From positions 10,001-74,000 of the forward strand of contig JARHVA010003636.1 in the NCBI GenBank assembly GCA_037957365.1: DNA of 64,000 nt, written 5' to 3'. The translations under genes and the position numbers were made by a program. Within the stretch, counting starts at the first letter, position 1; the number at the start of each line of letters is the position of its first letter. This DNA is from Torreya grandis (lineage: Eukaryota; Streptophyta; Pinopsida; Cupressales; Taxaceae). The notes under the pieces were generated by a model, which was not told the origin of the DNA, searched no databases, and worked only from the letters and a program-made list of their open reading frames with translations. Below are positions 25,320 to 37,690 of the stretch, one piece after another.

Positions 25320-26795
25320 ACACCATTCAAGGTTTAGGTAAATTTTGATATTCCTACATTTATAGGCAAAATCAATGCTGATGTAGTAGAAAATTGGTTG
25401 GATAAATTGTCTTCCTACTTCTTTGTAAATAAGTTCACCGATGGAGAAAATATCACGTTTGCTCTTTTGAAATCATCATTGCCTATGAAAAATTAGTGGG
25501 AAGTGTACAAAAAGAGGTTCAGTATAGATGGCATTGGCCTTGAGGTGGAACCTAGCTAGGATTATTTCATGGAAGTAGTAAAGGAAGAATACTATCCCAT
25601 TGGAGCATATGATGATCTGTACATACAGTGGTAATAACTTCACCAAGGTAAGGACCAATCTGTTCAAGATTACACAAACATTTTTCATTCTTTGTTTGCA
25701 ATATTAGGCATCCAATAAAGTGAGAAACATAAGACTCTCAAAGATCATGGTGGACTACAATGGTACATATAGGGGGGAATGGAACTCTTTAATTTGGAAA
25801 CCCTTGGTTAGGCATACAAGTTCACATTGAAGATTGAGTAGAAGCATGGCAAAAAGAATAAGAAGAGTCAAATCTCAAAATGGAAAAGTGACAAGGAAGG
25901 TCAAACACGATGCCAAAATTGGAAGAAAAATAAGTTTCAAGATAAGAAACCCTAGAATGGGAAGGTTATAAAATGGTTTGATTACCACAAAACTAGAACT
26001 CACTCTAAAGAAGAATGTTGAGCCATCAAGTCACTGCTTTTTGAGTCACAACACTTGAGATCTACTACTTTGTCCCATACACAACCTATAGTTGAAGAGG
26101 ATAAAGAAGAGATTGTATATGTTGAGCCTAACACCATTGTTGCTTCATTATATACCCATGAGGAAAGACCAAATGACAAGGAAAGATTATTCCACTCCAA
26201 ATTATGGGTAAAAGGTAAGCTTTTGCATTTCATTCTTAATAGTGGGAGTCAAAAGAATTTAATCTCTTCTAAAGTTGTGAAAATTTTAAATATATCCATG
26301 AAGCCTCACCCAAAGCTATATAGTATTGGATGGTTGAACCCAAGGAGAGACCTCTGTGTCACCTATCAATGTCTTCTTTTATATGCAATAAAACCTTTCC
26401 AAGATGAAGTCTTGTGTGATGTGGTCAATCTATATGTTTGTGATGTACTCCTTGGTCAGTCATTCATGTATGATCGACATGGCATCTATGAATCATGCAC
26501 CAGAAGAATCACCCTCACTCTTGGAACATGGAGCTACAGGGTACCATAGGTACCACCTCCCACATCTATCTCCCTGATCAGTGCCAAGAAATGTAAGAGA
26601 TTGGTGGAAAAGATAAATTAATTCATTCTCATGGTGGTTAAACCACATAAATCTAAGAATTTTGATTTTGTAGTTATAACTACACAATCAAAACAACAAT
26701 AGAAGTAGATGGGATAAATCACATGAGAATATGATGACTTATTCAAGTCACCCACAGGGGTTCCACTACATTACCAGGTAAAACATTCTATCAAT
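25320..26795 (+). pseudogene. Gypsy gag-protease region
   Basis: One continuous frame with scattered stops. The gag capsid part runs from about 25,340 to 25,720 (NWLDKLSSYF, FALLKSSLP). A basic stretch and a decayed knuckle follow near 25,975-26,030 (DYHKTRTHSKEEC; first Cys lost). The best open stretch, 26,055-26,549, holds the retroviral-type aspartic protease. Its active-site motif reads FILNSGSQKNLIS, with the catalytic Asp changed to Asn at 26,238-26,240, so the protease would be inactive even without the stops. A hydrophobic-Gly strand, VCDVLLGQSF, follows as expected. Confidence 0.8.
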
Positions 26796-27930
26796 TTGAT
26801 CCTAGGGTCACCTTTGCCTAACAATCCTATGTATCATACATTAGTTTTGGATAATGATGAGATAAAAAGACATATTCAAGAATTGATCCAAATGGGTCAC
26901 ATCAGGTCAAGCTCCTCACCTTGTGGTAGCCCAATTGTCTTAGCACCAAATAAAGATGGAACATGGAAAATTTGCATTGACTATATAGCCCTAAATAAAA
27001 TCACTATGAATAATCACTACCCTCTCCCTAGGATTGATGACCTACTGGACCAACTCTATGGTGAAAATTTCTTCACCAAAATTGATCTCAAATCTGGCTA
27101 TCACCAAATTCCCATCAATCCCACCAATGTCTGGAATAATTTATTCAAATCTAAGGAGGGGGTATTTGAATGGTTGGTTATGCCTTTTGGCTTAACTAAT
27201 GCACCTGCAACCTTCATGAGGATGATGGATGACATCTTGTAACCCTTCACCAACTCATTCATGGTTGTCTACCTAGATGACATACTCATCTATAGTAGAA
27301 CATGGGAGGAACATTTGTAACATGTTTGTAAAGTGCTTCAAACTCTTTGAGAGCATAAGTTATATGCAAATATTGAAAATGCACATTCAAGATGACAACA
27401 ATTTAGTACCTTGAGTACATTGTGAATGAGAAAGGGGTCCATGTTGATCTATAAAATATTTGGGTTATCTAAGAATGGCCTACACCAAGGACCCTCATAG
27501 AAATTCACAGTTTCTTGGGTCTTGCAAATTTCTATCACAGGTTTGTTCTTAGATTTTCACATGATACTTGGTCACTAACCCAAGTGACTAAAGGAGGAGC
27601 TAAATCTACTTTTAAGTGGGGTGAAATACAATAAAGGGCATTTGAGAAATTAAATAATAGACTTTGCTCAACCCCTATTCTTACCTTGCCAGATTTGCAA
27701 CAACCTTTTCAATTGATGATAGATGCATCTAAATATGCCATTGGATCTATCATCATGCAACATGGCCATAATAATGCATATCACAGTGAAACTTTCACTA
27801 ATACAGTCAAGAAATATCTAACATATGATAAGGAGCTCTATGCCATTATGCAAGCCTACAAACAATAGAAACACTACATCTTGGGGAAAGAGATGGTCAT
27901 CTACACTAACCAAAGACCATTGGAATTTAT
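26796..27930 (+). pseudogene. Gypsy reverse transcriptase-RNase H region
   Basis: RT fingers and palm are open at 26,796-27,242 (SSPCGSPIVLAPNKDGTWKI, NHYPLPRIDDLLDQL, VMPFGLTNAPATF). After a stop at 27,241 the catalytic box YLDD lies at 27,269-27,280, followed by more stops and at least one frame change. RNase H begins near 27,680 (FQLMIDASKYAIGSIIMQ; YLTYDKELYAIMQAYKQ), keeping the first catalytic Asp and the Glu. It would copy element RNA into DNA and degrade the RNA strand; it is broken here. Confidence 0.85.
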
Positions 27931-28249
27931 CTAGACATAGAGCAAACTATGAAATAAGTAATACCAAAAGTGGGCAACATATATTCATCAATTTCATTTG
28001 ATAATCAAACATAAAAAGTGGATCTCAAATATAGCTATAGATTGTCTGAGCTGTACACCAATTATTGCACTCACAACAGTTCTTAACCTGTGTGGACATG
28101 ATACCACCTCTTGGGGTGCTCTATATGAAGCAGATCTTACCTTTGCTAATACATATCAGGTGCTTCAAAAAGGTAAACATTATTCTTATTTATATTTACA
28201 ATATAATGTCTTCTATCATATAGGGCACATATGTGTTTTATCTATAGAG

Positions 28250-29028
28250 CAACAGAAGGTGATATGAGAAGCACATTTCAGTAGGATAGTTGGACACTAT
28301 GGTGTAGAAATGACATTGGTAGTTCTTTAAAAACACTTTTACTAGCCCCATATGTGAAAATATTTGGAAAGATGTCTCAAATCTTGCACCCCATGTGCAA
28401 TATCCAAGCCAAAAAATAAGAAGCAAGGATTTTACATGCCATTTCTAGAACTAATCAGGGCTTGGGAATATGTCTCAATGGATTTTTTCTCAGGTTTTGC
28501 CACTTCAAAATATGGAAAGGATTGTATTTTTGTTGTAATTGATCATTTTTCAAAAATGGCTATCATGATTGCTTGTAAAAAAAATATATCTACTTAAGAA
28601 ATTGCTCGACTATATTTTAGTCATGTATGGCTCCATTTTGGTCTCCCCAAATCCATTATCTCAAATTGAGATAGCAGGTTCCTAAGTATCTGCCGTTCCA
28701 CTCTATGGAAGATGATGGATACCAAGATGATGAAGTCCACAACCTTCCATCCACAAACTAATGATCAGATAGAGGTGGTGAATTGCTTGATTATTCGCAT
28801 GATTCAAATGTATCACTCCAAATATCCACACACATGGGATGAGGGGCTTATTTTCATACAACACGAATACAATCAGGCCTTGCATAGCTCAACCAAGCAC
28901 AATACATTCCAAGTATGCTTCGGGTTCCAACCCATGGTACCAATTGATATAGCCATTCCATTCTCCACCATGGAATACACACCTCATGGAAGATCTGAGG
29001 CAACAAAAGAAATAAATTTCATTAAATA
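28250..29028 (+). pseudogene. Gypsy integrase
   Basis: The HHCC zinc part is seen near 28,268-28,395 (H..GHYG, then SCTPCAISKPK). The catalytic core keeps all three acids: Asp at 28,481 (VSMDFFSGFA), Asp at 28,670 (DSRF) and Glu at 28,772 (HPQTNDQIEVVN), with 33 residues between the last two. Stops interrupt the core (28,596 and about 28,665). The C-terminal part around 29,110-29,340 is heavily decayed. Confidence 0.82.
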
Positions 29029-29394
29029 AATGCAACACATCTAGTAGCAAGTTCATGACATCTTGGAGAAGATGAATTAGAAGTATAAGCAACACCATGA
29101 AAAACATATGATTGCACACCATTTTACTGTGGGTGACAAGGTTTGGTTATAGATTTAGAAGGAATGACTTGTAGGCCCACAAAAAAAAATCCTTTGTGAT
29201 ATGGTCCCTACACCATCACCAAAAAAATTGGAGAAAATGCTTTTGAGTTGAACCTACTAGCCTACCTTGGTCTGTATCTAATATTCAATGTGGAGCTCCT
29301 CAAACCATATCATCCACCTCTAATGGACACTTCAGTCATATTAAAACAAATAGACATTAAAGATCTTGATCCACAAATTTTTGCTTAAATGGAA

Positions 29395-29572
29395 GAGGAT
29401 TAAATTGTGGACACCTAGATGAAGACAACAAGAGGATGCTCTATTCTGCTTTATCGGGTGGTCAAAAGGGGCCAGCTTAGCCACCAAGGTGAGTGGCTCA
29501 TAGAGAATCAAATCAAGACAAAACCACCATACCTAATGATTAAAATTGATGTAATTGGGACCATTACTTCTC
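29395..29572 (+). pseudogene. Possible chromodomain remnant
   Basis: After the integrase a short frame reads RGCSILLYRVVKRGQ then GEWLIENQI. This resembles the Y-L-V-K-W-x-G ... T-W-x-x-E pattern of chromodomain-like tails of plant chromoviruses, with key aromatic residues changed. The assignment is by pattern only and could be chance. Confidence 0.35.
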
Positions 29573-29585
29573 AAGGAGGGAGGAA
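29573..29585 (+). other. Gypsy polypurine tract
   Basis: AAGGAGGGAGGAA directly before the 3' LTR start TGATCTGG. Confidence 0.88.
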
Positions 29586-30122
29586 TGATCTGGGCAACAA
29601 TTCAGGTGACAATTCGGGTGACAGTTCCACCCCAATTGATGATGAAACTTTTGGGAGCCATAACTTTTACACTGTAGCTCCAATTGACTCACCGTTTGAA
29701 CTATTGGAAAGATAAGAATGAGGAAAAAATGGTGAGATAGCATGGATATTTTATAAATGGATTTTAACCCATAAAAACCCAATGGAAGTGCCCCAAATTT
29801 CAATTTTAGTAGTGCAATCTAAAAATAGTAAGTTTCTCAAAATAGTAATTCCTCAAATTTTGTATCATTTTAAATCTTGAAAGTCAAACCACTTGATCTC
29901 CCTCAATATTTTTGACCTCACACATCCTCCCCCTACTTTCAAAATGTCTATAGATTAATATGTAACCTGAAATGTAAATGAGACATTTTTTCCTAGAGAT
30001 AAGCATATAGTTGTATTGCAATCTTGAGTAATAAAACATCTCTTCTTAGAGAATTCATTGTTACTATGTTATTTTTTTGTTCTTCAAATATTTTTCAACC
30101 AAAAATTCTAAGTTTTGGATCA
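29586..30122 (+). repeat. Gypsy 3' LTR
   Basis: 537 bp, ending GGATCA, aligned to 24,492-25,011. It has an extra ~17-bp stretch near 29,830 and a lost TATA core. The short open frame shared by both LTRs at their 5' ends (STPIDDETFGS) is the end of the frame entering from the internal region, not a gene. Confidence 0.9.
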
Positions 30123-31561
30123 AAGGGGAAGTGGACCTTGAGTGTGAACTCATCTATGCTCTAGATGAGATTGATAAGTTGAGAAAAGGGAACATAGGAC
30201 AAAAGAATCTTAGATAAAAAGAAATTGAAAACCTGTCTAAAAGTCTTGAGTAATCAAATCATATGGTAGTAAGCCTTAAGAATCATGTTAAAGAGGCTGA
30301 AAGAATAGAAGATGTGGTCAGAATTAAACTACAATTCAAATTTGATGAGTGTATGAGGCTAGAATCAGACATAGTGGCTTTGAAGAAAGAGCTTGAAAAG
30401 TCTAAAGAAAAAATAGTCAAAGGTCTGAGGCTGATAAGAGGATCTAAAATTCTTGATTAATTGATCATCTCTTAAAAGCCATCAAAAGGGAAATCTAGTC
30501 TTGTTTATAAAAAGGGGGAAAGTCAAATAACTAGTACATCTGCTAAGTTATATGATAATTTTAAAGTAGAAGGATCAATAGCAAATAAAGAGAAAGCTTG
30601 CAAGGATACAAATACAAACACAAGTAATGTTGATGTGAAGAAGGCTAAAGCTAAAAAGAAGCCTAAGGAAAGGAAAAAGAACAATGAGTCCATGTTTTCA
30701 AACTCAAGGAAGATTTAGAAAATAAAGGAAGCTGATGCAAATGGTTACATAAAGGTGAGAAGACCAGTAAGGTAACCCAATACTATGACCAAGTATTCCT
30801 CATCTTTGTATGGTTATTGTTATAGATGTAATCAGTTTGGTCATAAGGCAAGTAAATGTAGAGTTGTACCAACAAGAAAAACTAACTTTGTAATAAAAAA
30901 AACTTTTTCACCCTTGGTAGATACAAATGTAATGTGTTATAATTGTAATAATTTTGGTCACATAGCTAAACAATGTAGAACAAGCTTTTTAAGACCAAAA
31001 GTATAAAGTGTGAATAAAATCATACCTCTCAGTGTGAATAAATGTTCACAAGTCACTGGAAAAGATAAAAGTAAGCCCAACAAGACATATAATCAACCCA
31101 AGCATATATGGAAAGTGAAATATCAAGCCATGATGAAGAATGCTACAGACATTGGAAAATGTCAAGAGCTCTCAATGTCTACACATGTTGAGAATGAGAA
31201 GACAAAGATCAAGGAGAAGTTCAAGGTATTGATTGAGGATAGTTTTGAAGTATGTATATACTCATGTTAACATCTTGATTCTATAGAGAAAGTATCAAGC
31301 ATAGAACATCACTCATATGTGCATAGTAATGAGATTCTAAGATGCAACAAAGATTCATCAGGTGAATAGGTATTTCATGGATCTATATTGTCTCCATGTA
31401 TTGTTAACTTAATCACAGATGAAAAGGAGAATAGTCCAATGGATGACCATGTTACTTCTCTCAAGCCTAAGAAGAATAATAAGAACAAAAAGCACAAGAT
31501 GACAAAGGAGTAGAAGGAACATGAGGAGTTATGGGCAACTCCTAGTTTCACATTGTTCTAA
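30123..31561 (+). pseudogene. Degenerate gag of element 2, 3' part
   Basis: Continuation of the gag cut at 24,491. It holds the coiled-coil-like part (30,263-30,460: AERIEDVVRIKLQFKFDE) and the best-preserved paired knuckles of the window at 30,785-31,006: CYRCNQFGHKASKC and CYNCNNFGHIAKQC, both complete CCHC. A basic linker and an IWKVKYQAMMKNAT segment follow, ending in a stop near 31,559. A stop between RPVR and PNTMTKYSS is shared with the other copies. Confidence 0.8.
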
Positions 31562-32430
31562 GACATTATAAAGTAAGGTGTCTCTATTTATGCTTCTTAA
31601 GAGACCCTTATTAGTGGAGAAATAACTGATGTCTATTATAGATGTGAACTAAAATAGGTTGTATGCAGTTTCTCTAGGGATAGAATGAGTGTTTCAATAT
31701 GACATAATCAAACTGTTGGAGTACATCTCATATATATGGTTTAAAGATTCATTTGACATATGGTTTATAATGAAATAAACCCTTGATATTGTGTATCTTG
31801 GGTTATACAAATAAGTTCTATCACCAAACTCAGAGAACATGTGTAAAACGATGATATACATGTGTTAAATGAAGTTATGGTATGTAATAGGCAGGCCTTT
31901 GATGCAAAGATGGACATTTGAGCAAGGGGGAGATAGATTGTTCAGTCTATCAGGATCAAGAAGGCTCAAAGTATAAAAACTTTATAATTGGTCAGGGCCT
32001 AGGATCAGAAGACAATAAGAGACTTAGAGAAAAGGCTAGTAAGCCTATATGAAAGCTCCTACATCACATCACTAGATACTAGTGATAGAGTCTAAGTCCA
32101 AGTTTCTTCAATAAATTCCATTATCTGATAAAGGGGAGAATACTTTGGACAAATATTGAGAAGGATTTCCTTTGCCATTGATATCAAATAGAGAGAAAAA
32201 GGGCAAATATTTTTTGTAAAAGTTTTGAGAAAAAGTGCAAATGCTCTCTGCAAAAGTTTGGAAGAGTAGAGCAAGAGTCCAAGATGAGTTTATAAAAATG
32301 TGTCATTGCCTAAAGGGGATAAATTATGGTATGAATAGATTTATTTCATACTCATCATAATCTAATGAAAGAAATGCCACAAAAAGAGCAAAGTATTAGA
32401 ACATCAGACCATTTAGTTTGCCATCAATGA
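31562..32430 (+). other. Non-coding tail of element 2
   Basis: Same tail as 6,898-7,656, with about 100 bp more near 31,870-31,990. No open frame and no pol motif. Confidence 0.7.
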
Positions 32431-32443
32431 CAAAGGGGGAGAT
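32431..32443 (+). other. Polypurine tract, element 2
   Basis: CAAAGGGGGAGAT directly before the 3' LTR. Confidence 0.85.
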
Positions 32444-34216
32444 TGTTAGAATTATGATTATCATTCATGTCAAAATGGACATTATGAGCATGTCATTGAT
32501 GTTCAAGATTATATATGGTGATTAGAGGATATGCATAGGATTCTATTAGAGGTTAAGAATGATTAGAATACTTGGGTGCATGACTAGAATTCATTTGGTT
32601 CTTCACATTGATCATCTAGACATTTTGTGTCTATGATAGAAAAGATGAGAAGGCATTTTCCTAACATCACCATTTCCATGTGTGAATGAGTATGGGAGGG
32701 TTCGTCACATATTTGTGATCATATTGGTCCCTAGTAATTATGTGCCAGATATGAATCAATGAGATTAAGTGTAGTTGAAGATATGGGGTTGCAAAGTTGG
32801 CTACTTTGATAGAATTAGCTAAGTTTCTATACTTAGACAAATTTTCAAAAAGGGCTAAATAGATCAAAGTAAGAATATTGAGTAGGTCAACATTTACACA
32901 CATGCAGGTGTTAGCACAATATGATCACATGGGTTTGTTCATTTTTGTGCCTATTTTATATGTGCTAATTAAAAATGTCGTTAAATATAGTGAGACAAAA
33001 GATATGCTTGAGAAAATTAGGGCTCCAAAGTATTTTGATAGTTTTTCCAATAGTCAAATATGAAAGTTACAATAAAAAGTTGAGAAGGCATTTTTATGAT
33101 GTCATATCTTGCACGTATGAAGGCTTCAGGACAAATTGGATATATGGATAAAATCCCCTATATAAGAAGATCATATGTGCTAATTTTCAAGTCATTGACT
33201 AAGTGTGACAAGAGTTATGTAAAAATAAATTTGTCCTTTTAGGCAAGTTCTAAGCATAGCTAGCTTTATGGTAGAATAATATGAGTGAGTAGATTAATGG
33301 TGTTATATATCACACACATGAAGGATTCAAAAATAATTGAGCATATATATTTATTTACTTTCATGCCTAGTTTATATGGTCCAAATTTTAGAATAGGTGG
33401 TTAAGTGAAGTAGAAGATATGAAGGTGCAAAGTGAGCCTTCTAGGTATAATTGATGTTTAGGTGATCATGCAAAGATATAATGCAGTGAATGGACTCAAA
33501 TTCTATAAAGTGATAAATTTTTATTGACATAATGGAAATTTAAAGATTGATTGGGTTTGAGAAGAACAATAGAGAAAAATTGATCCAACTATGCAGGAAG
33601 CAACGAGATGAGATCAAAGTGTCTAAGTTTAATGACCAAGTTAATGTAAAGTTAATACATCTTTAGATATTGAATGACATATGAAATCTAGGATCTAAAG
33701 ATCGATGGATACATTTTAAAGAGTGGAACATTAAAGTTCAGTAGTGTACAGAGATCAGATGAAGTGAGATACCTTGAAGATGGCGTGAAGAAAGTGATCA
33801 AATGATAATATTTAAAGTGCTTAAATTCTAATTATCAAGTGGGAAAACATGCAAGAAAATGTAAAAAAATGTGATTAATCCATGAATATTGACACAAATA
33901 ATGATATTGATCAATCCAATGGATCAAATCTACATTAAAGAGCTTGTGAATTAAAATTTGAGTGTAACATATGCTATACATAGTAAATATACTTATAATT
34001 ATGGCATGATGCATGGAAACAAGATGCAGGAAACTTACAATTCAAGTCATATTTAACTAAATTCTAGAATTGGCATGATGTGTTATAGTCTGAGTGTGAA
34101 CACAGAGAATAAGCAAACCCTAGATCCATTGTTTATATATATGACATCTAGGACACAGGCAGACATAGTTGGATCCATTCAAATGTTGTCAAATAAAAAA
34201 TATAATGACACATAGG

Positions 34217-34285
<69 letters not shown>

Positions 34286-34784
34286 AAGTGTGTCAAATAG
34301 ATACATATACAGACATAGAGAGAGAGGGGTAGAAAAGAAGAAAGGCACACAGAGATAATGTACAAAGCATAAGCAGTAAAAAATTAGACTTGTAATAGAG
34401 AGAACAGGGTTGGATTCATTTATGAATCTATTTTGTATACTAGAGCTGTAACTCCATATATCTAATTGGTTGGTGCCATCAAAAAAGTTGAGTTGGTGCT
34501 CAATTAGGAGATTGGTGTCACCTTTAGGTTAGTGCCCTTAAACATTGTAACTAGTGAGGTTACGCTAAGTTGATGCTCAGTTAGGGAGTTGGTATTTCCT
34601 TAGAGTTAGTGATATTAAACTAGGGGATTAGTGTCTCATTAGGTTTGGTTCCCTTAAATGTGTAACCAGTGAGGTTTTCTAGTGAGGATTTGAACAGTGA
34701 GGTTGCATTAGAATTGTAGATTCTAGAAGCTATTTTTGTCACGATTTTTCCCTTTGGGTTTTTCATGTATAAATTTGGTGTCAC
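32444..34784 (+). repeat. 3' LTR of gag-only element 2, truncated
   Basis: Starts TGTTAGAA and stops at GGTGTCAC exactly where element 1's 3' LTR stops, with the same spacer following. It lacks about 250 bp present at 8,751-8,993 (junction near 33,452). A private (TA)n(AG)n microsatellite lies at 34,218-34,282. It shares with the other 3' LTR variants absent from the 5' LTRs (ATGATTATCA, CTAGAATTCA). Confidence 0.85.
34218..34282. repeat. (TA)n-(AG)n compound microsatellite
   Basis: About 43 bp of TA followed by about 22 bp of AG, inside an LTR. Other LTR copies have only short purine runs here. Confidence 0.95.
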
Positions 34785-36976
34785 ATATAATTCAATCATG
34801 TTATAAATATGCAACTACATTAGACATTTAAATCAATCCATGTAAACATATAGATAAGTCATCTAAGAATCTAAGGAAATCTTAATAACATATAGCATTT
34901 ATTTTCATTGGATTTTAGAAGACATCAAGCATTTATAGGGCATTTATTGTAATATAGAGGATTATGATAACAAGACACTTGCAATAAATTGTCTAACTGC
35001 TTCACTAAATTATATGTTACTTAGAATGTTGTCTTTGATATAATATATCATTGATGGCCTTGATAAGTAGTTCATACTTAACAATTCAATTAAACTTGAG
35101 TACAGGCCCCAAAATTTTTCCTTTTCCTTATCCTTTGCATGTTGAATTATCTTACTAGAGTTGAAGAAGAAGATCAATTTCATAGTCATTAGCATTATAA
35201 CTCTAGCCCTATTGTCATATTGAAATTTTTGTTGACTGTAATATACCAAAAATATGAAGTACGATTTTGAGAAGGTGCTTAAGTCAACACAAATTTTCTA
35301 GAATGACAATGTCTTACCACAAAACCCATAAGTTTTTTTTAAATTATGATGAATATTTTCAAATTAAGTGAAATCAAGATGCTTCTTTAAAGCATCTCTT
35401 TTTCATTTATTGTTGTGAAATTACAATATTAATTAACTTTACTTTTACTATTTTGCATATATCTTTCCATATTTTAGTTTTTTTTTTTTTTTTTTTAATT
35501 TGTTGTAATACAATTAAATTTATATGACCATGCACATGTATGGACATTTCTAGAACTATTGAATCTAAGGGATGAGATTTTTACATTTTGTTTTCCTCTG
35601 TACATCCTTAAATTCAATTGAAACTCTCAATTTTCAAAGGTTTGAAGCTAATTTTTTAATCTACCCAACCTGATGGAATACAACTTCCCATTTAAATCGG
35701 GTATGTTTGATTTTTTATTTTATTTTTAACTTAAGGAAAAACAAGTTGATTTAGAAGTATGAAAATAGAATAAAAGATGAGGATAAAGCTTAAAACACTA
35801 ATTATTTGTATATGGGAAATATAGTTTATATTAAGTGAATATGCACATTATTTGTATCACTCAATCTTCCATTTATGGCCACAATTGAAGCTCTGCCTCG
35901 AAGAAAAAATCATTGGCCCTGACCATAAGAGACATAAATTTAGATCATCACACCTAATCTGATGAGATGTTTTGGCCAAACCCTGCAAATATAGTCCTTA
36001 AAAAATCATCATCATAAAAAATAGAGCTGATTATTTTTTTTAAAGGAGATTTTATGTTCTTGTTAAAGAAGGGTGGCCACACTTTTATAACATTGACTAA
36101 AAAAAATTAGGAAAATTTCATTCCAAGTGGAAAGATGTATATGGTAAGAGTTTTTTTAAATAATTTAACTTCTAAATTTATTAATAGAGTCTTAAAAAAA
36201 TATAGCAATTAATTGAATATTTTATGTTTTATGGAACCATATTTTATATATAGTTCTATATTTTTCTCTGCAATACTTCTAGAGAAAATTATAATAAGTC
36301 CTTTCCATGAGACCTTTGTTTTACTGGGTGGTCCTATGAAAAGAACAATTACAATTATTTTTGTGCTACAAATGATTATATACAAATGTAAATTTCATGA
36401 GATAATAAAAAACAGAATCTTTATTTTAAAAATAGACATAACTATTATTTAAGAAAAGTATTTTTAAAAATAATTAACAATAAAGACCAGAATTTACAAT
36501 ACTTAAATAGAATATTTAAATACTATAAATATATTTAATTGTTCTATAAATATTTTATAATTCTTTTTTATACTCAAACTTCTTAAATTTTTTAATAAAT
36601 ATACTAATCATATTTTAAAACCTATCATACTAAATTGGTGGTATCATACTAAATTGGGAGTCTATCATATTTTATAAAAAAAATTTACAATGAAATGGCA
36701 TAAGACCTTGGTCTTAATCTTTCGTTATTTGGGCAAGCATAAACTACGCACAAGCATATATCAAAAATCGAAGAGCAGGAAATAAATTATGGTATACGGC
36801 ATGAGACTAGGGTCTTAGTCTTTTTTGGTTTTTAATGAAATTGAAGGTTTTGAAAATCTTTTCTTTCATGGAAGTTCAAGTAAAACTGGACGTCACTAGC
36901 CAACATTACAATCAAAATTTAAACTAATTTGAACGTGTCATGCTGCAAAGCATTAGACGGTACTAAATAAGACCGA
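34785..36976. other. Spacer B, copy 2 (no gene seen)
   Basis: Collinear with 10,269-12,469. It is AT-rich and non-coding, and is the former downstream flank of the minus-strand UGT relic. A poly(T) run near 35,477-35,496 is private to this copy. Confidence 0.7.
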
Positions 36977-37690
36977 CTATGTATTTCTCTTGCTCTTTCC
37001 TGAACTGATGTTGAGCTTACACAGGTAACTGACAAAACCTTCCAAATCTGCAGTTGAAGATCCTTCAAGTTGGACAGCTTTTCTTGTCATTTCCTTCAAT
37101 TTCTCTGCACAGAGCTGAATTCCCATGCCCAACCCCGCCAACAGTCTTATATTGAAAAACTGATCTCCAAATATCGGCCATCCTATTACCGGAATTCCTA
37201 GTGTTGTGCTTTCGAGCGTAGACTTCCATCCGCAGTGGCTCATGAAGGCACCCACGGAGCGGTGGGAAAGAATATGACCATGCCTCTGTTCTTTGTCCGC
37301 TCCAGAAATCCCTCGGGAAGATATTTGGTTGAGCGATCTAAGTCTGAAGGGGCCGGTTTGATAGTTGGGGGCAGTGTTATAGCCCAAACAAATGGCTGGG
37401 CGCTGGCTTCCAAACCCCTCGCCAAGGCGTTTGTTTGTTGTTCGGATAAGCAGACGAGGCTTCCGAATGACACACAGTCGTACAGGGCCGTTGAGAATTC
37501 AGCCAGCCAAGCAGCTCTTCCACTCCGATGTCCGCCATTTTGCCTCGCGCCCTAAGCTTAGCCGCTCCGTCTAATTTTTTTTCGGGAAGCAATGGGCCTA
37601 TAGCCCAAACTGGTTTGTTCGTTACATTTTTCAAGTGCTCAAGATAGCAAGACTCGAGTTCGGAGAAAGTATTAACTAGCAATCCACAGC
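36977..37690 (-). pseudogene. UDP-glycosyltransferase (GT1) relic, copy 2
   Basis: About the C-terminal half of a GT1 enzyme (these are usually 450-500 residues). From high to low coordinates: LVNTFSELES and VWAIGPLLPEKK (37,580-37,680), EELLGWLNSQRP, then a small deletion near 37,468 shifts the frame, VSFGSLVCLSEQQTNALA, PFVWAI, YLPEGFLERTKNRGMVI, then a 25-bp deletion near 37,272 removes the start of the PSPG box and shifts the frame again. The rest of the box is intact: HCGW at 37,226-37,237 (next residue Lys where Asn is usual) and FGDQ, with the sugar-contacting Gln at 37,160. An in-frame loss of about 90 bp removes the VLTEDKGKEM segment kept in copy 1. The original stop is at 36,977. 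The 5' half was cut off by the LTR at 37,690. It is GC-rich and CpG-rich against its surroundings. Confidence 0.9.

Larger units (their letters stand above)
24492..30122 (+). mobile_element. Full-length nested Gypsy LTR retrotransposon
   Basis: A 5.63-kb element with two LTRs (24,492-25,011 and 29,586-30,122), a Met-tRNA-type primer site at 25,012, gag-protease-RT-RNase H-integrase order, and a purine tract at 29,573-29,585. It is bounded by a 5-bp target duplication with one mismatch and sits inside the gag of element 2. Domain order and the RT sequence (KICIDYIALNKIT, FFTKIDLKSGYHQIPI) place it with Gypsy, probably chromovirus-like. Many stops are present and no open frame spans the polyprotein. 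The LTRs differ by roughly 10% plus small indels. Confidence 0.92.

Noticed and set aside
36977..37690. Functional glycosyltransferase gene
   Set aside because: Only the C-terminal half is present, with two frame-disrupting deletions and the PSPG start missing.
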